20,139 nt of DNA, taken from the NCBI GenBank assembly GCA_027600665.1, contig JADGJL010000286.1:1-20139 (forward strand), given 5' to 3'. Every line of letters starts with the position of its first letter. Within the stretch, counting starts at the first letter, position 1. Shown here one piece after another: positions 9,651 through 19,651 of the stretch. The stretch is from Irineochytrium annulatum (Eukaryota > Chytridiomycota > Chytridiomycetes > Chytridiales > Chytridiaceae). A model generated the notes under the pieces. The model was not told where the DNA came from, did not search any database, and saw only the letters and a program-made list of their open reading frames with translations. The translations under genes were made by a program, and so were the position numbers.

Positions 9651-10472
9651 CCTCCCTTCCCCAACGCATCACCCGCCGTCGATCGAGATGCTATCTCGTT
9701 CGCGGCTTCGGCCGCGTCGACATCCAGAGGCGGCTCCCCCAAGATCCTCACCGCCATGCAGCCCGTCCCCGCCAACAGCAAACACGCAGAGAGGGCCATC
9801 ATCCCACTAAACCACGCGTAGTCCACCGTCGCGCCAATGTGGGCGAAGGTTATGCCGTTCGGGATGTATCCGTCGTCGAAGTAGGCCATTTCGGAGGCGG
9901 CTCTGCGGGCGACGGCCGGCATGGGGATGGTGAATGCGCTGGCGGAAGCAAAGAAGATCGCGGCGAGGCGACAGGGGCGCCTCCGGTAGTAGACGCCCAC
10001 GAGCATGGCGTTTGCCGCCACGACTGAGACAATGGCTGCGAATACAAGGTTGGTTAGGGCGGCTTATTACGCAAAAAGCACCTTACCGAATAACACGAGG
10101 AAGGCCAGGAGCGTCGTGGAGCCATCGGCCGGCGAAAAATGAATGAACTCGGAGAGGGGCAAGCTGAAGGTGCGCGGGGTTGGCATTTCGGCCTCTTGGG
10201 CGCTGAGGGTGAATTTAATGTAGCCGCTGGACATGGCGAGGAACACGAACAAATATCTGGATGCGGGCGGGATATGGTCAGTCAAGTGGAATATTTGGCA
10301 TTGCGTCGACATACCCGTCCGTGCCATCAATGGAGACGTGGAGCCAGGGGGAGCACATTCCCAAGAGGACCAACAAGATGGAGGAGATGCCGAGCAGGAG
10401 AGACGAGGCGGCCAGCAGCCGCAGCTGGGGCCGCGGGCCGCCGACACGATTCCGGATGGTCTCGAGTGTCAT
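9620..10472 (-). CDS. Predicted four-transmembrane-helix protein
   Basis: Model: exons 10472..10315, 10256..10087 and 10035..9620, 247 aa, introns 58 bp (GTATGT..CATCCAG, branch CTGAC) and 51 bp (GTAAGG..TTCGCAG, branch CTAAC). Four hydrophobic segments are visible: LLAASSLLLGISSILLVLLG (about residues 19-38), TTLLAFLVLFAIVSVVAANA (about 99-118, formed across intron 2), RLAAIFFASASAFTIPM (about 131-147) and YAWFSGMMALSACLLLAGTG (about 190-209). The first loop is long and the C-terminal tail is cytoplasmic-type. The topology resembles claudin/SUR7-like fungal membrane proteins, but I see no diagnostic motif and do not assign a family. That intron 2 restores a continuous helix supports the model. 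The last 12 residues may derive from F-box DNA (see fragment E). Part of the tail coding sequence is duplicated at 6974-7020. Confidence 0.65.
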
Positions 10473-11008
10473 CGTGTCGATCGCGGCCGAGGACGCTGGT
10501 CGAGCTCTCTTAAGCTACCATCAGAGTTATGGCTTTTCATCTTTGAACACGATGCAACCCATATTTTGAGTTGGACACGCACCATTCCGCCTGTTATTGA
10601 CACACATGATGAAGGGCACTTTCGCAGCACTACTTAGTGGATAAGAAAGTCGAGACTCCCTCTCCAAAAACGCTTTGCTGATTATCTGAATGTAAACTTT
10701 CGTTTTACTTCGTGTCGGTGCAACACATAGCGGTAAGTTGAATTATGATCGTTTCTCATTCTTGATAATTGTTACCCCACCGTATGATAGCACGAATTAG
10801 GGCACGCAAGAAAGTTGGAGATGTGAAGCGTCTTTAATTGCTAGAAAGACTTTGACCGAGACAAATGATTTCGCCAAAAGTAAATCGAATACATATGCAA
10901 CATTTAATATTTATCGCAAATCGCGAGCACCAACGATAGTTAATTTTACCTCGGCATAAGGTAAAATGCGTGTAAACATATTTTCACTTGTCCCTTTCCA
11001 AAATGCCG
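10473..11008. other. Intergenic region between the membrane gene and F-box copy C
   Basis: 536 bp, AT-rich toward the right. Both flanking genes are on the minus strand, so this holds the 3' UTR of copy C and the promoter of the membrane gene. No ORF with conserved features. An inverted repeat lies at 10943-10967. Confidence 0.5.
10943..10967. repeat. Short perfect inverted repeat (possible 3' UTR hairpin)
   Basis: ATTTTACC (10943-10950) is followed after 9 bases by its exact reverse complement GGTAAAAT (10960-10967). It lies about 40 bp past the stop of F-box copy C, on the side where its transcript would end. A hairpin in the 3' UTR is possible; chance is also possible in AT-rich DNA. Confidence 0.4.
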
Positions 11009-14000
11009 CTACTCCACTGGCTCCCACAGATAAAGCATATGGTTCTTCAACTTCCCATCCACTCGCTCCTGATTCCACACCGCCATATCTCTGAACACAA
11101 GCGACTTAACCGAGGCCAACTCTGGTGATGCCTCCTCCTCTTCCTCGCCGTCCGCGGCATCTCCCCCCTCCGACGCCTCGAAGTATTGATTTATGCCAAC
11201 CCGCTCAACCGGCCAACACTGCTCAACGCCCCATGTCTCGTCATCCTCGATGTTTCGAAAAGCAACGCCGAAGATCGCCCCGGACTTCCGCAGCAACACG
11301 GCGGACCCGTCACGCGGTATTGGCCCAATCCGGTCGGGCGGCTGCGCGAAGGCCGCCGACCATGACACAACGCCTGAACACAGGTCCAGACAGACTAGGT
11401 GGCCCTGGTTCACGCCATTATCGTACGGGACGTCCAATCGGTAGCCCTGGCAGCAAAGGAGCGCGATACGGCCGTGTATCGCAAAGTCGTATATGTATGA
11501 ACCGCTGTCGGGGTCGAGCATATGAGCAAACGGACAAAGTCGGTACGGGAAGTTTGCAAAGCACTTACGCGAAACCGAACATATGGCGATCGTACGAATG
11601 GTAGTGCCCGCTCAAGGTCTTCTCCGTCAGAGCCTCAGGTTCAAAGCCCTCGTCGTCCCACAACTTGCTTCGTGTCGGGTCCCAATCGAATGTGTACTTA
11701 TGTAACTCCACCGTCACATCGAAACCCTTGACTAACCTCACCGTGCCACCAGTACGGTGGATCCTGTACAAAAGTATGACGTTCGCCCGCCTCTTTTTCC
11801 GAACCACGGGATCTTCTCCCGCCCGATGGATCTCACCCCAGCTGTAGGACCCGTCCGCAGCCTCCATCACATCCGAAGCGACACTGCCGTTAACCTCGAA
11901 CGAATATGAAACGGTCGCTAACAGCACCATCAGATCGCCCTCGACCCTGACATGCCACACGCCAACAGACACGCCGCTGCTCGCTTCCGGCATTTCCGCC
12001 ACCTCGACCGCGTCTCGAGTAATGTCCATATCATGCTCCCTCATCTCCTTCTCAAAGCCCCACACGACCGCAAGCGTTGGCGGGACGGGACCAAAAGTCC
12101 GTATGCCGTCCCCCCTCGCGAGCGCCAGCACATCTCCGCGGAACTCCAGCGGTTCGAGCTTCGCCCCGGGCGACGACCTCCACACCGCATCCTTTAGCCC
12201 GCCCTTTGCCTCGACCGGTGCAACCCACAGAACCTCCCCCGTCCGCCCCAGAAAAAGCTCAAAGGTGTCGTTGTAGCCCATACAGTTTAAGCGGCTTCCG
12301 TACCGGAGCTCGCCGGCCATTCGGGTGACGCAGCCCTCGACCACGAAGCGGGGAAAGGTGCGGATAATTGTGAAGCCCTCCAGGGCCTCGCGTAGCTTCG
12401 TAGCGTCGCGCGCTATGGCGTAGGTCTCCCACTGCTCAGGCGCGACGAGGGTTGAAACCTGGCTGGTGACGCCTTCAGCAAGTAATGCGGTCACCTCGTC
12501 CGCGTCGATGACATGATCGGGCTGGTTCTCGTCATAGTCGGACTCTGGCGTCGAGGGGGCGTTAGGATCGTCCTCGTATTCAAATGGAGCAGGGCGTTTA
12601 TCGTCTTTCGGGTTGTAATTAGGATCGTAGGCACCGATTGACTGCGACGGACGAAATATCTCGTAACTACCGGTAAACATCTGAATAGAAGAAGTTAAGC
12701 CCCCAAAAACTAATTGCGAAAGTAATCGGCAAGAGACTTCACACACATTATGATGCGCCACGTAGACGTTGAACCACCCAGGGCAGCTCAAAGATGTCGA
12801 CGGCTCAAACGCGACCGTCGGAAATCCAAAGTCATCAATAACCCTCCGCTTCCACAAACCCTGGTTCCCGACGATGAGGGCTCTTTGTTGTCGGCAAGTC
12901 ATTTGGAAATGCACTAGCGACCTGATATCAACCAGCATCATGATCAGCTCAATGACGTCCCCAGGCACGTCCCGCAGTTGGGTCAAAGGCGCAATCCCCG
13001 CCGGCTCCGGCATCGTAACGTTACCATTCTCCTGGTTTACGACGTCATCATGCCTGGGGTATTTCCGCGGCCGACCGCGAGGGCGACGGGTCTTCAAGGA
13101 TGCCGCCTTCTCCTTCTTGGTTGAGCCCTTCGGCCGACCCCGCTTTCTCGGCGCGACTACGTCCGCACCTTCTGTATTGCCCTTCTCCGCAAGAACACTT
13201 CCCGGTTCCTGGTTGTCATCAACAGCACCAGACACCTCCGCACCGGACGTTTTCCCATTAGCCGCGTCAGCAGCAGCAGCAGCGGCGGCGGCGGCGGCTG
13301 CGATAGAGGCGAGCGAAGGGCGCCCTCGCTTCTTCTTTGTCATAATCGGCTGCCCGCCCTCGTTAACGTCCGGCTTCTTTGGCGGCCTGCCTCTCTTCTT
13401 CGCAGGCTCTGGTGCCACTTCGGTGGCGCTCTCCGCGTCCAAGCGGGCGACCGATGGCCTCTTCGGCGGCCTGCCCCTCTTCTTCGCCAGTCGCGGTGCC
13501 ACCTCGTTGTCAGCCCCCGCATCCAACCCGGTAATTAATAGCTGAGTGCTCTGCTTCCTCACCCCAACCGTCTGCGCCTCGAGGTCGTTGTCCCCATGCC
13601 CAAGCCGGTACCCTCCCATCGGGCAGTTCATGGCCGGGTGGCCCTTCCCGTGGCATCGGTTGCAGACGGTGTAAGGGCAGTTGAGGATCGCGTGACCAGT
13701 CTGAGTGCAGCCAGCGCATGTAGGTTTGCCGGAGGAAGCCTTCGAGGGCGACTTGCGACGCTTGCGGGGCATACCGTAGTCGGCGTCATCCGACGACCCG
13801 TCGTCCGTCATCGACTCGTCGTCCAAACCATCATCTTGACCGTCTGCGACGTTGGTCACTTTCCTCTTTCTGCTGCGGGTCGCGACGCCCGCGTCCTCCT
13901 CCTCATCCAACGTTAGCTCCGGCATAATAATGCTCGACCCGGTGCTCTGCCTCTGTGGCCGTGAGGCGTCCGCGTCCAAATTTTCGGGCTTCGTATTTAA

Positions 14001-14686
14001 CTTCCGGCCGCGTTTCGTCGGCGCCGCGTCCGCGTTGCTCTTCTGGAGGTACTTCGGCGGCCCTGACTTCCACGTCCTCCCACGGCCCGGCCCACCGCGC
14101 CTGCCCGGCGGCCGACTCGACTGCGAGCCTTCCGGTGTGACGGATGTTGAAGATTCCGCCAGTGCTGACCCTCCTAACGCCGGTCTGGTTGACGTTGATC
14201 GTTCCTCCACCACAACAGATTGTTCCTCCGCAACAACAGATGGCTCCTCCGCCACAGCAGAAGACCTCCGGGCCACCTCCGAAGTCGACGTATCCACCGG
14301 TGTCGGCGTTGACACTGGCATAAAGGTTACCCCACGCGACCGCGCCGCTGTCACCTCCGCGAACGATACCGACGTGGCCAAAGATGCCGCATCGGGAGGC
14401 ATCGCGTCCACCACCGGTGTGGCAACGCCGGGTACGAGGATCGCGTCGACGCCGGTGGCAAATCCAAACACGAGATCCGCGCCCAGACCCTTAAAAAAAA
14501 GAAGTCAGGATAATGTCAGGCCCGGACAGAAGACGCGCTTATCACCTTGGGACTATCAGCGGCCTCCTCGGAGGTGGCAGCAGCCATAACGATTTCGCCG
14601 GGCATATGGCCAGAGAAGGCAGACAACGCTTCCATGTCCGGATCAGCTGGGATGATTATCCCGGCCGTCGAAGTTGAGGTAGCCAT
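11009..14686 (-). CDS. F-box copy C with AT-hooks and CCHC zinc knuckles
   Basis: Largest member of the family, 1163 aa. Exons: 14686..14546, 14489..12747, 12680..11569 and 11504..11009. Introns are 56 bp (GTGATA..TTTAAG), 66 bp (GTGTGT..TTCAG, branch CTTAAC, after AHHN) and 64 bp (GTAAGT..ACAG). The last two sit at the family positions. The 66-bp intron is a multiple of three without a stop, so retention would leave the frame open. The ATG at 14686 has a good context (CCCGCCATGG). The N-terminal half is unique to this copy. It has Ser/Thr/Ala-rich and VVAEE repeats, basic patches (TRSRKRKV, PRKRRK) and two zinc knuckles of form CX2CX4HX4C at about 305-318 and 323-336. Five RGRP-type AT-hook motifs follow at about 383-525, with a run of about 11 alanines between the third and fourth. 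The F-box begins near 550 (QLRDVPGDVIELIMM, LWKRRVIDDFGFP) and the propeller-like region follows. Likely nuclear and DNA- or RNA-binding (inferred). Confidence 0.85.
13266..13298 (-). repeat. Alanine-codon repeat in F-box copy C
   Basis: A GCN run (five GCT, five GCC, one GCA on the coding strand) encodes about 11 consecutive alanines between AT-hook motifs three and four. Such runs change length easily, so this is a likely polymorphic site. Confidence 0.85.
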
Positions 14687-14913
14687 GGCGGGAACGCGGG
14701 GAGTGCGCGAAGTGGCGACGGGGATGCTCCAGTTGAATTCGAGGCTTCTTTGACAGCGATGGCTGCCACTGGAATACGAAGTTTATGCACAGGTTCAATA
14801 TGCGCTCACTCAGCTACAGAGGAACCGCAACGGCTGGAAATATACGGACAAATGTTTGGAATTGGTTCATTTATGCTCCCATATCGTGCAGAGGACCACC
14901 TGCATAGCATTCA

Positions 14914-16421
14914 TTAAGTCGTAAGGGGTGCCGAAGGTCGGTTGTGTAGAACCCTCAATCGAAGTGTGCAAGCACCGGCCCCTTGCTTTAGCTCGAATCT
15001 CCATGGCACAATCCTGTCGCTCGAGAAGGTATACATTGCGCCTACGTAGAAGCGATCAGAAAGATGTACAAAAATTAAATTCTCGTCACCTGTCAACTTT
15101 TCATCTTTACTCATCCAGGATATAAAGGCTTCAGCGTCAGCAGGATAATCCGGTGCTATCTCATAGGCAGATTCATCTTCGGCGAGAGTTGGAACGGCCT
15201 CGATGTGCCTGAGATTAACTTTTTTTAACACCGCGTTCCAACGAATTGAAAATTATTTAAGACCTACCAGTCATATGTCCCGATGTTGAACCACGTCTTC
15301 TGCTTCACCTCCTTGAACTTCCACGTCCCCACAGCGGCGATCTCGAAAGCACTTGGCCGGAAAAAAATATCAAAGTCCTCGTCCCAGATAGTCTCCATCA
15401 ACCCCACACACTTTGCCTCGTCGAGCTGCAGGCTGCTGATGATATTGAACGTGAACCGGATGTGCCTCAACATGTCCCGCCCGCGCCTCTTGACCATGAT
15501 CTTCATCAAGCTCTTCTCCGTCAGGTTATACCCTCCAGCCTTCGGGTCCACCACGCTCTCGTCTATCAACGCCCGCCACAGCGCCACCTCGCCCTCACCC
15601 TCCAGATGCCCGCCGATATGCGTCAGCACCTTAAGCTGCTTCAGCAAATCCCCCTGCGCTCGTGCCGCCAGCACCTTGGCCACCTCAAGCAGCACCCCCG
15701 ACGGGACACCCTTCGTCAGCTCATCCCGCATCAGCTCATCCCACCGCGCGAGAATAAGATGCGCCGTCGTCTCAACCAGGTCCTCGCAACCCAGGTACTG
15801 CCCGTTCGCCATAATCCTGATCCCATCGCTCCAGGCCGCCTTCTCCGGCAGCACCTCCGAGTAAAACCACCGCAGCGCCACCTCCGCCGACGCATCAGCA
15901 AACGGCAGCTCGGCGTGGACGACGAGCCTCTCGGCCTCGGCGAACCCTCCCAGCAGCAGCCCGCTAAAGAAGTCGGACCGCCGCGCGAGGACAGGCGCGT
16001 GCACGAACAGGACCTGGGACTCGTTTACGACGAGGACATGCGTGGCGCCGATGGGGCTATTGTAAAGGGGCGCGAGCCATGGCCCGGGCTCCTCCTCGCC
16101 GGCCGCGATCCGGGAAAGGGCGTGGTCGAGCGGGGTGCGGATCTCGCCGTTGGAGGGCTGCAGCGTGTCGGCGGAAAGCTGGATGAGGTCTGCGAGGGGG
16201 ATGGCGGGATCCCCGGGTTGCGGTTGGGGCTGCGGCGGGGCGACGGCATCGGCGGTGCCGACTGCGTCGGCGAGCTGCTCGTCCTCGTCCATGGCCGGCT
16301 GCTGGTCTTGCTGGTCGTTCGCGGCTTCCGTGGTCATCCCCTCGGATTCCGGATCGCGTATGGGCAGCGGGGTAGGCGATCGCTGACCCGGCGCGTCTTC
16401 AGCATCATCACTCATTTTCAT
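14914..16421 (-). CDS. BTB/POZ domain protein BTB3
   Basis: Third intact BTB paralog, 482 aa. Exons 16421..15268 and 15208..14914; the 59-bp intron (GTAGGT..TCTCAG) splits the TGG codon of IGTYDW in phase 2, as in BTB1 and BTB2. Without splicing the frame stops at once (TAG). The first ~90 residues are acidic and Gln/Pro-rich (QDQQPAMDEDEQ, PPQPQPQPGDP) and are not shared with the other copies. The BTB core is ATHVLVVNESQVLFVHAPVL, RRSDFFSGLLLGGFAEAE and ALRWFYSEVLPE, followed by the helical region conserved with BTB1 and BTB2 (EKSLMKIMVKRRGRDMLRHI). The second exon (EDESAYEIAPDYPADAEAFI and onward) is longer than in the paralogs. The ATG at 16421 is followed two codons later by another. F-box copy C follows downstream on the same strand after 227 bp. 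Probable CUL3-type adaptor by analogy only. Confidence 0.85.
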
Positions 16422-16900
16422 ATTTGGACATCAAGGTCCGAGCGAAAATATGATTAGGAAATGCTCTTGACCCATCCTCCTACAACCCTGCAGACCCAGG
16501 TTCCCAACGTGTCAAGTTGCAGGCTGACCTTACGACTTCTTTAAAACTTAGTTTTGAATGATAATGAACACACCCGTGCACTGGTCGTTGTTAACGGGCA
16601 GAAAGAACGCACAAAAGATTCGCCAATTGCAACCATAATCATCACAATGGAGAATCAACGTTTTTTCTCGGGTTCATTTCAATCAAGGAGCTTATGGCCG
16701 ATCCACGCATTTGCGGATGAGACATCAACCAGAGGTGTCAGGCCGTAAGGGTTGTTCCCATGTTTACACATACAGCGGCAAGTGTATCAAGTGTGTATTC
16801 AAATACAGGTTATAAATCCCATCAAAAACGCCAGCCGATTCAACATCAAACAAGACTATAAACTCACAAACGTCCGTGGACAACGAGGGAGTCCCAACAC
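16422..16900. other. Intergenic region between BTB3 and OST48
   Basis: 479 bp holding the BTB3 promoter side and the 3' UTR of OST48; both genes are on the minus strand. The only structure recognised is the BTB remnant on the plus strand listed separately. Confidence 0.5.
16566..16740 (+). pseudogene. BTB-family remnant, inverted relative to BTB3
   Basis: The plus strand reads TRALVVVNGQ, then MENQRFFSGSF and IHAFADETST. These line up in order with THVLVVN, ARRSDFFSGLL and LPFADASAEV of BTB3, and with VVNGQ of BTB1. The residues between are diverged (KERTKDSPIATIII in place of the IHAPVL core), and nothing before or after is conserved. No start or second exon is present. It is divergently oriented against the BTB3 start. 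The three ordered matches make chance less likely, but the segment is short. Confidence 0.45.
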
Positions 16901-18431
16901 TTACGCAGCCTTCACCTTCTTCTTCCCCCCGCTCCCCAGCTCCCCATGATACAACACAATAACCGTCAGCGCGAAGAAGCTGGCAATCATGCTAAACGAG
17001 TTGACGTAATAAGGGAACGCGGCCGTTATGAACCTCGGGTACTCGTTGTGCCTGAACGGGTGCACGGCAACCGTCTCTTTGTGCGTGAGCCAGGACCTTC
17101 CATGACGGCGGTAGTCGACCTTGAACGTGAAGACGCCGTAGACGTCCGGTAGGCGGAATACGGCGCGCATGGTGGTTGCCGAGTGAGATTTAGAGTGCGC
17201 CGTCATGTTCACGCGGAGGTAAGGATCCAGCATCACCGCCTCGAATTGCATATCTGTGGGGGAGAACGGGTGCCAGGCGTCGTCGTGGAACTCGGAAATT
17301 TCGATGTCAAAGATCTTTTGTAACCGAGTAAGAAAATTAGAACCGCTTAAAAAAGGGAATTCGCGAGAAGGCTGTACCATATCATCCTTAATCCGGTAGG
17401 CGCCGTGCTGCTGGTCCTGGCCCTCGCGGTGGTGGCGGGAATCCAAGGCCGAGAGCACACCCTTCTCCTGCAGAACCCATTTCGCAACTTCAGTGACGAA
17501 TCCGTGGTTCCCTGTCGACTTGCTGGTGCACGACTGCCGTTAGCTGAGGCACACTTGTAGCAACGGACCACAAAAGAAAACGTACCCATCAATCTTCTTC
17601 TCGTGGATAAAGTCATCCGAGAACAAGTCGATCGAGCCCGCGAACACGATCCTGGCGTTGTTCCGCGCCTGTAACGCCGACACGAAAACGTTGTTTGCCC
17701 CCACCAGATTCATCTTATCCACCTGGCCCTTCAGCGACAACGGCGCCGAGTAGCTTGCCTCCGACCCCGTCAGCAGTGGCGTGATGAGCTTGTTCTTCCC
17801 CGTGAGCCTGTGCCCCACGCCCCTGAACAGCACAGGCGACCCTTTCTTCACAGAAGCCGGCAGAGCCACGTCGTTCCCGACGAAATCCCGCGTGGTGACG
17901 ATCAGCTCATCGTCGCCAGGGAAGGTGTGAAGAGGGTCCTTAACAGCGCAGCCCTTCTCGTCAAACTCGACAGAGTACTCGATCGCGATGTCACGGACGA
18001 ACTCGGAGATGCCCAGGGACGCCGTCACCAGGACGCTGCCGCCGCGCTTCTGAAAGTCAATGATCGAGGCCACCGAGAGACCACCGCCGAACGCTGCAAC
18101 GCGGATGCATTAGCCAAACCCAAGATCCAGTACAAATAAATCAAACGTAAACCCCAATTCATCGCGTACCAGAGGACGACGGCGCCATCAAGAGAAGGTG
18201 GTCGTAGACGCGCTCCTCGTATCTGACGAGCGCATTCTCATCCGAGGCCCCGTTGATGGTCAGGTCAAACCCGCGATCCCGCAGGTCCCCGAGAAAGGTC
18301 GAGTACTTTGACTCTAGATCCGCCGAGTCCAGGACGACGAGGACCTTCCAGCCGCGGGCCGATGCCGCCAGCACCGGCGATGTGATGAGGGACGCGAAGC
18401 AGAGGGCCGCGGCGACGATGCGAGCGATCAT
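16901..18431 (-). CDS. WBP1: Oligosaccharyltransferase subunit OST48/Wbp1
   Basis: Essential non-catalytic subunit of the ER oligosaccharyltransferase, which moves the dolichol-linked glycan to Asn-X-Ser/Thr sites. Model: exons 18431..18170, 18093..17586, 17522..17378 and 17314..16901, 442 aa, the usual length. Introns are 76, 63 and 63 bp; the second has a CTAAC branch point, and the third is in frame without a stop but interrupts the conserved DDM..IEISEF stretch. Features: a signal peptide (hydrophobic residues 5-22, then KVLVVLDS), the conserved FGGGLSVASIIDFQKRGGSV, FAGSIDLFSDDF, STGNHGF.., the LPDVYGVFTFKVDY signature, and the VHPFRHNEYPRFITAAFPYY segment before a single C-terminal membrane helix (about 408-427). 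The lumenal domain is N-terminal. The tail ends KVKAA, a KxKxx-type ER retrieval signal like that of animal OST48. A GTAAGT follows right at the stop codon but no further exon is needed. Single-copy housekeeping gene that bounds the repeat-rich cluster. Confidence 0.95.
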
Positions 18432-19651
18432 TTTCGGAAAACCGCCGAGTTTGCCCTACTCGCTACCCCAAACGCGTTGGCGCACGCCATCTCTCTCGTC
18501 CCCGATCATTAACGTATTCTTCGTCAACGGATCCGGCACCGTGCCCCGGCCGGATGGAAGCCGCTTGCAAGGCCTCCCCTCGTGTTCATTGAGATCCATG
18601 CTGACGATTTGCGCGACGCCGCAAATGGCGCGCGGAGGAACATTGGACGAGCTTCAAAAGGACTGCATGACGAGGGATAACGACTGACGAAGGCGGCGGT
18701 GGGGTATGGTTAAGTTCACGACCCGGCAAGAGACGCATCACGGTGTTACACGATGGCCGCTTCGAAGGACGCGGCGCAGTGCGCCAAAGCCATTACGGCG
18801 ACGGTGCGAAAGTGCTGGGGGGCAACGGCGGATTAGATAGCTTCCGCGGCCTTGTCGTAGCCCACTGTGGCGACGGCCAATAACGTTGGGCAGGCAAGCA
18901 AGATCGAGCCGCAAACGGTGGATTTTGAGCCGTAGCGTTATGTTCCGAAGCATGAAATGGTGCGTCGTCGCTTGCGAAGTTCGTAATGACCACGTCATTT
19001 TGCTAACGTGGTCGACGACGGGACCAGTCGCTCTCGCTCAACACAGGAGGCAGCCAAGATTGAAAACCACAGGAGCGGCAAGGGTGTTCATGTCGTTGCG
19101 GCGAGACTGATTTCCGCTCCGTTCGTGGAGATGAGGCCAACCCCGCCAAATCCCATCGTCTACTCCTATGTGAAGTCTGCGAGTTCAGGAAGCTGTTTAT
19201 TGTTCCTCCAACCTCGTCTTCGGTTTTTTGTCATCCTTTGATTTTCTTTTACTCGCCGTATAATGATGCTGCAAGAGAATGGTCCTGCAAAGGTAAATCT
19301 TAACTTTGTCAGCAATGATAATGGTCCTGCACACCTTCCTCAAATTTTTCTTTCTTCGTTTATTTGACTGTTCCGCTGCTCCACCCTGTGTTTGTCGAAC
19401 AAAGGTCCCGACTACTGAATACAGCCGGCAAACATATTGAAGTTAGGTTTTTCTCCCTTGTGCCTCCAACAACCAAAATCCGCACCAATTGGCAGGCGCC
19501 AATGCGGCGGCAGGTTGGCGACAATGCGGCTTAAGTAATGGAAATCAAATATTCTACGTTAAACAAAAAATCCAAAAAAATTATCGTATTTAAAATACCA
19601 TAAGAAAGTGTCGAACCAAAATGTCTGAAATAGGTACAGTTGTCAATATCG
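18432..19651. other. Divergent intergenic region without a supported gene
   Basis: 1.2 kb between the start of OST48 (-) and the start of the next gene (+). The left 750 bp is GC-rich and has several short frames, none with conserved segments or consistent coding bias. The right part is AT-rich. The 12-mer AATGGTCCTGCA occurs twice (19278-19289 and 19320-19331). Promoters of both flanking genes must lie here, but no element could be named. Confidence 0.5.

Noticed and set aside
12769..13545. 258-codon plus-strand frame inside F-box copy C
   Set aside because: It is the antisense shadow of copy C: its Gly/Phe/Leu-rich repeats mirror the AT-hook and alanine codons of the real gene, and it has no recognisable domain.
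13852..14589. 245-codon plus-strand frame over the 5' part of F-box copy C
   Set aside because: It opposes the zinc-knuckle/AT-hook extension, which has clear motifs on the minus strand; the plus-strand product has none.
15462..16457. 331-codon plus-strand frame opposite BTB3
   Set aside because: It is antisense to a clearly conserved BTB gene, has a His/Arg/Gln/Leu-rich low-complexity composition typical of shadow frames in GC-rich DNA, and no domain.
16895..16903. GTAAGT directly at the OST48 stop codon, suggesting another intron and exon
   Set aside because: The protein is already full length and ends with a fitting KxKxx retrieval tail right after the membrane helix; no plausible following exon was seen.
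18738..18998. Arg/His-rich minus-strand frame between OST48 and the next gene
   Set aside because: Composition is that of a random frame in GC-rich DNA; no splice context, presequence or domain.
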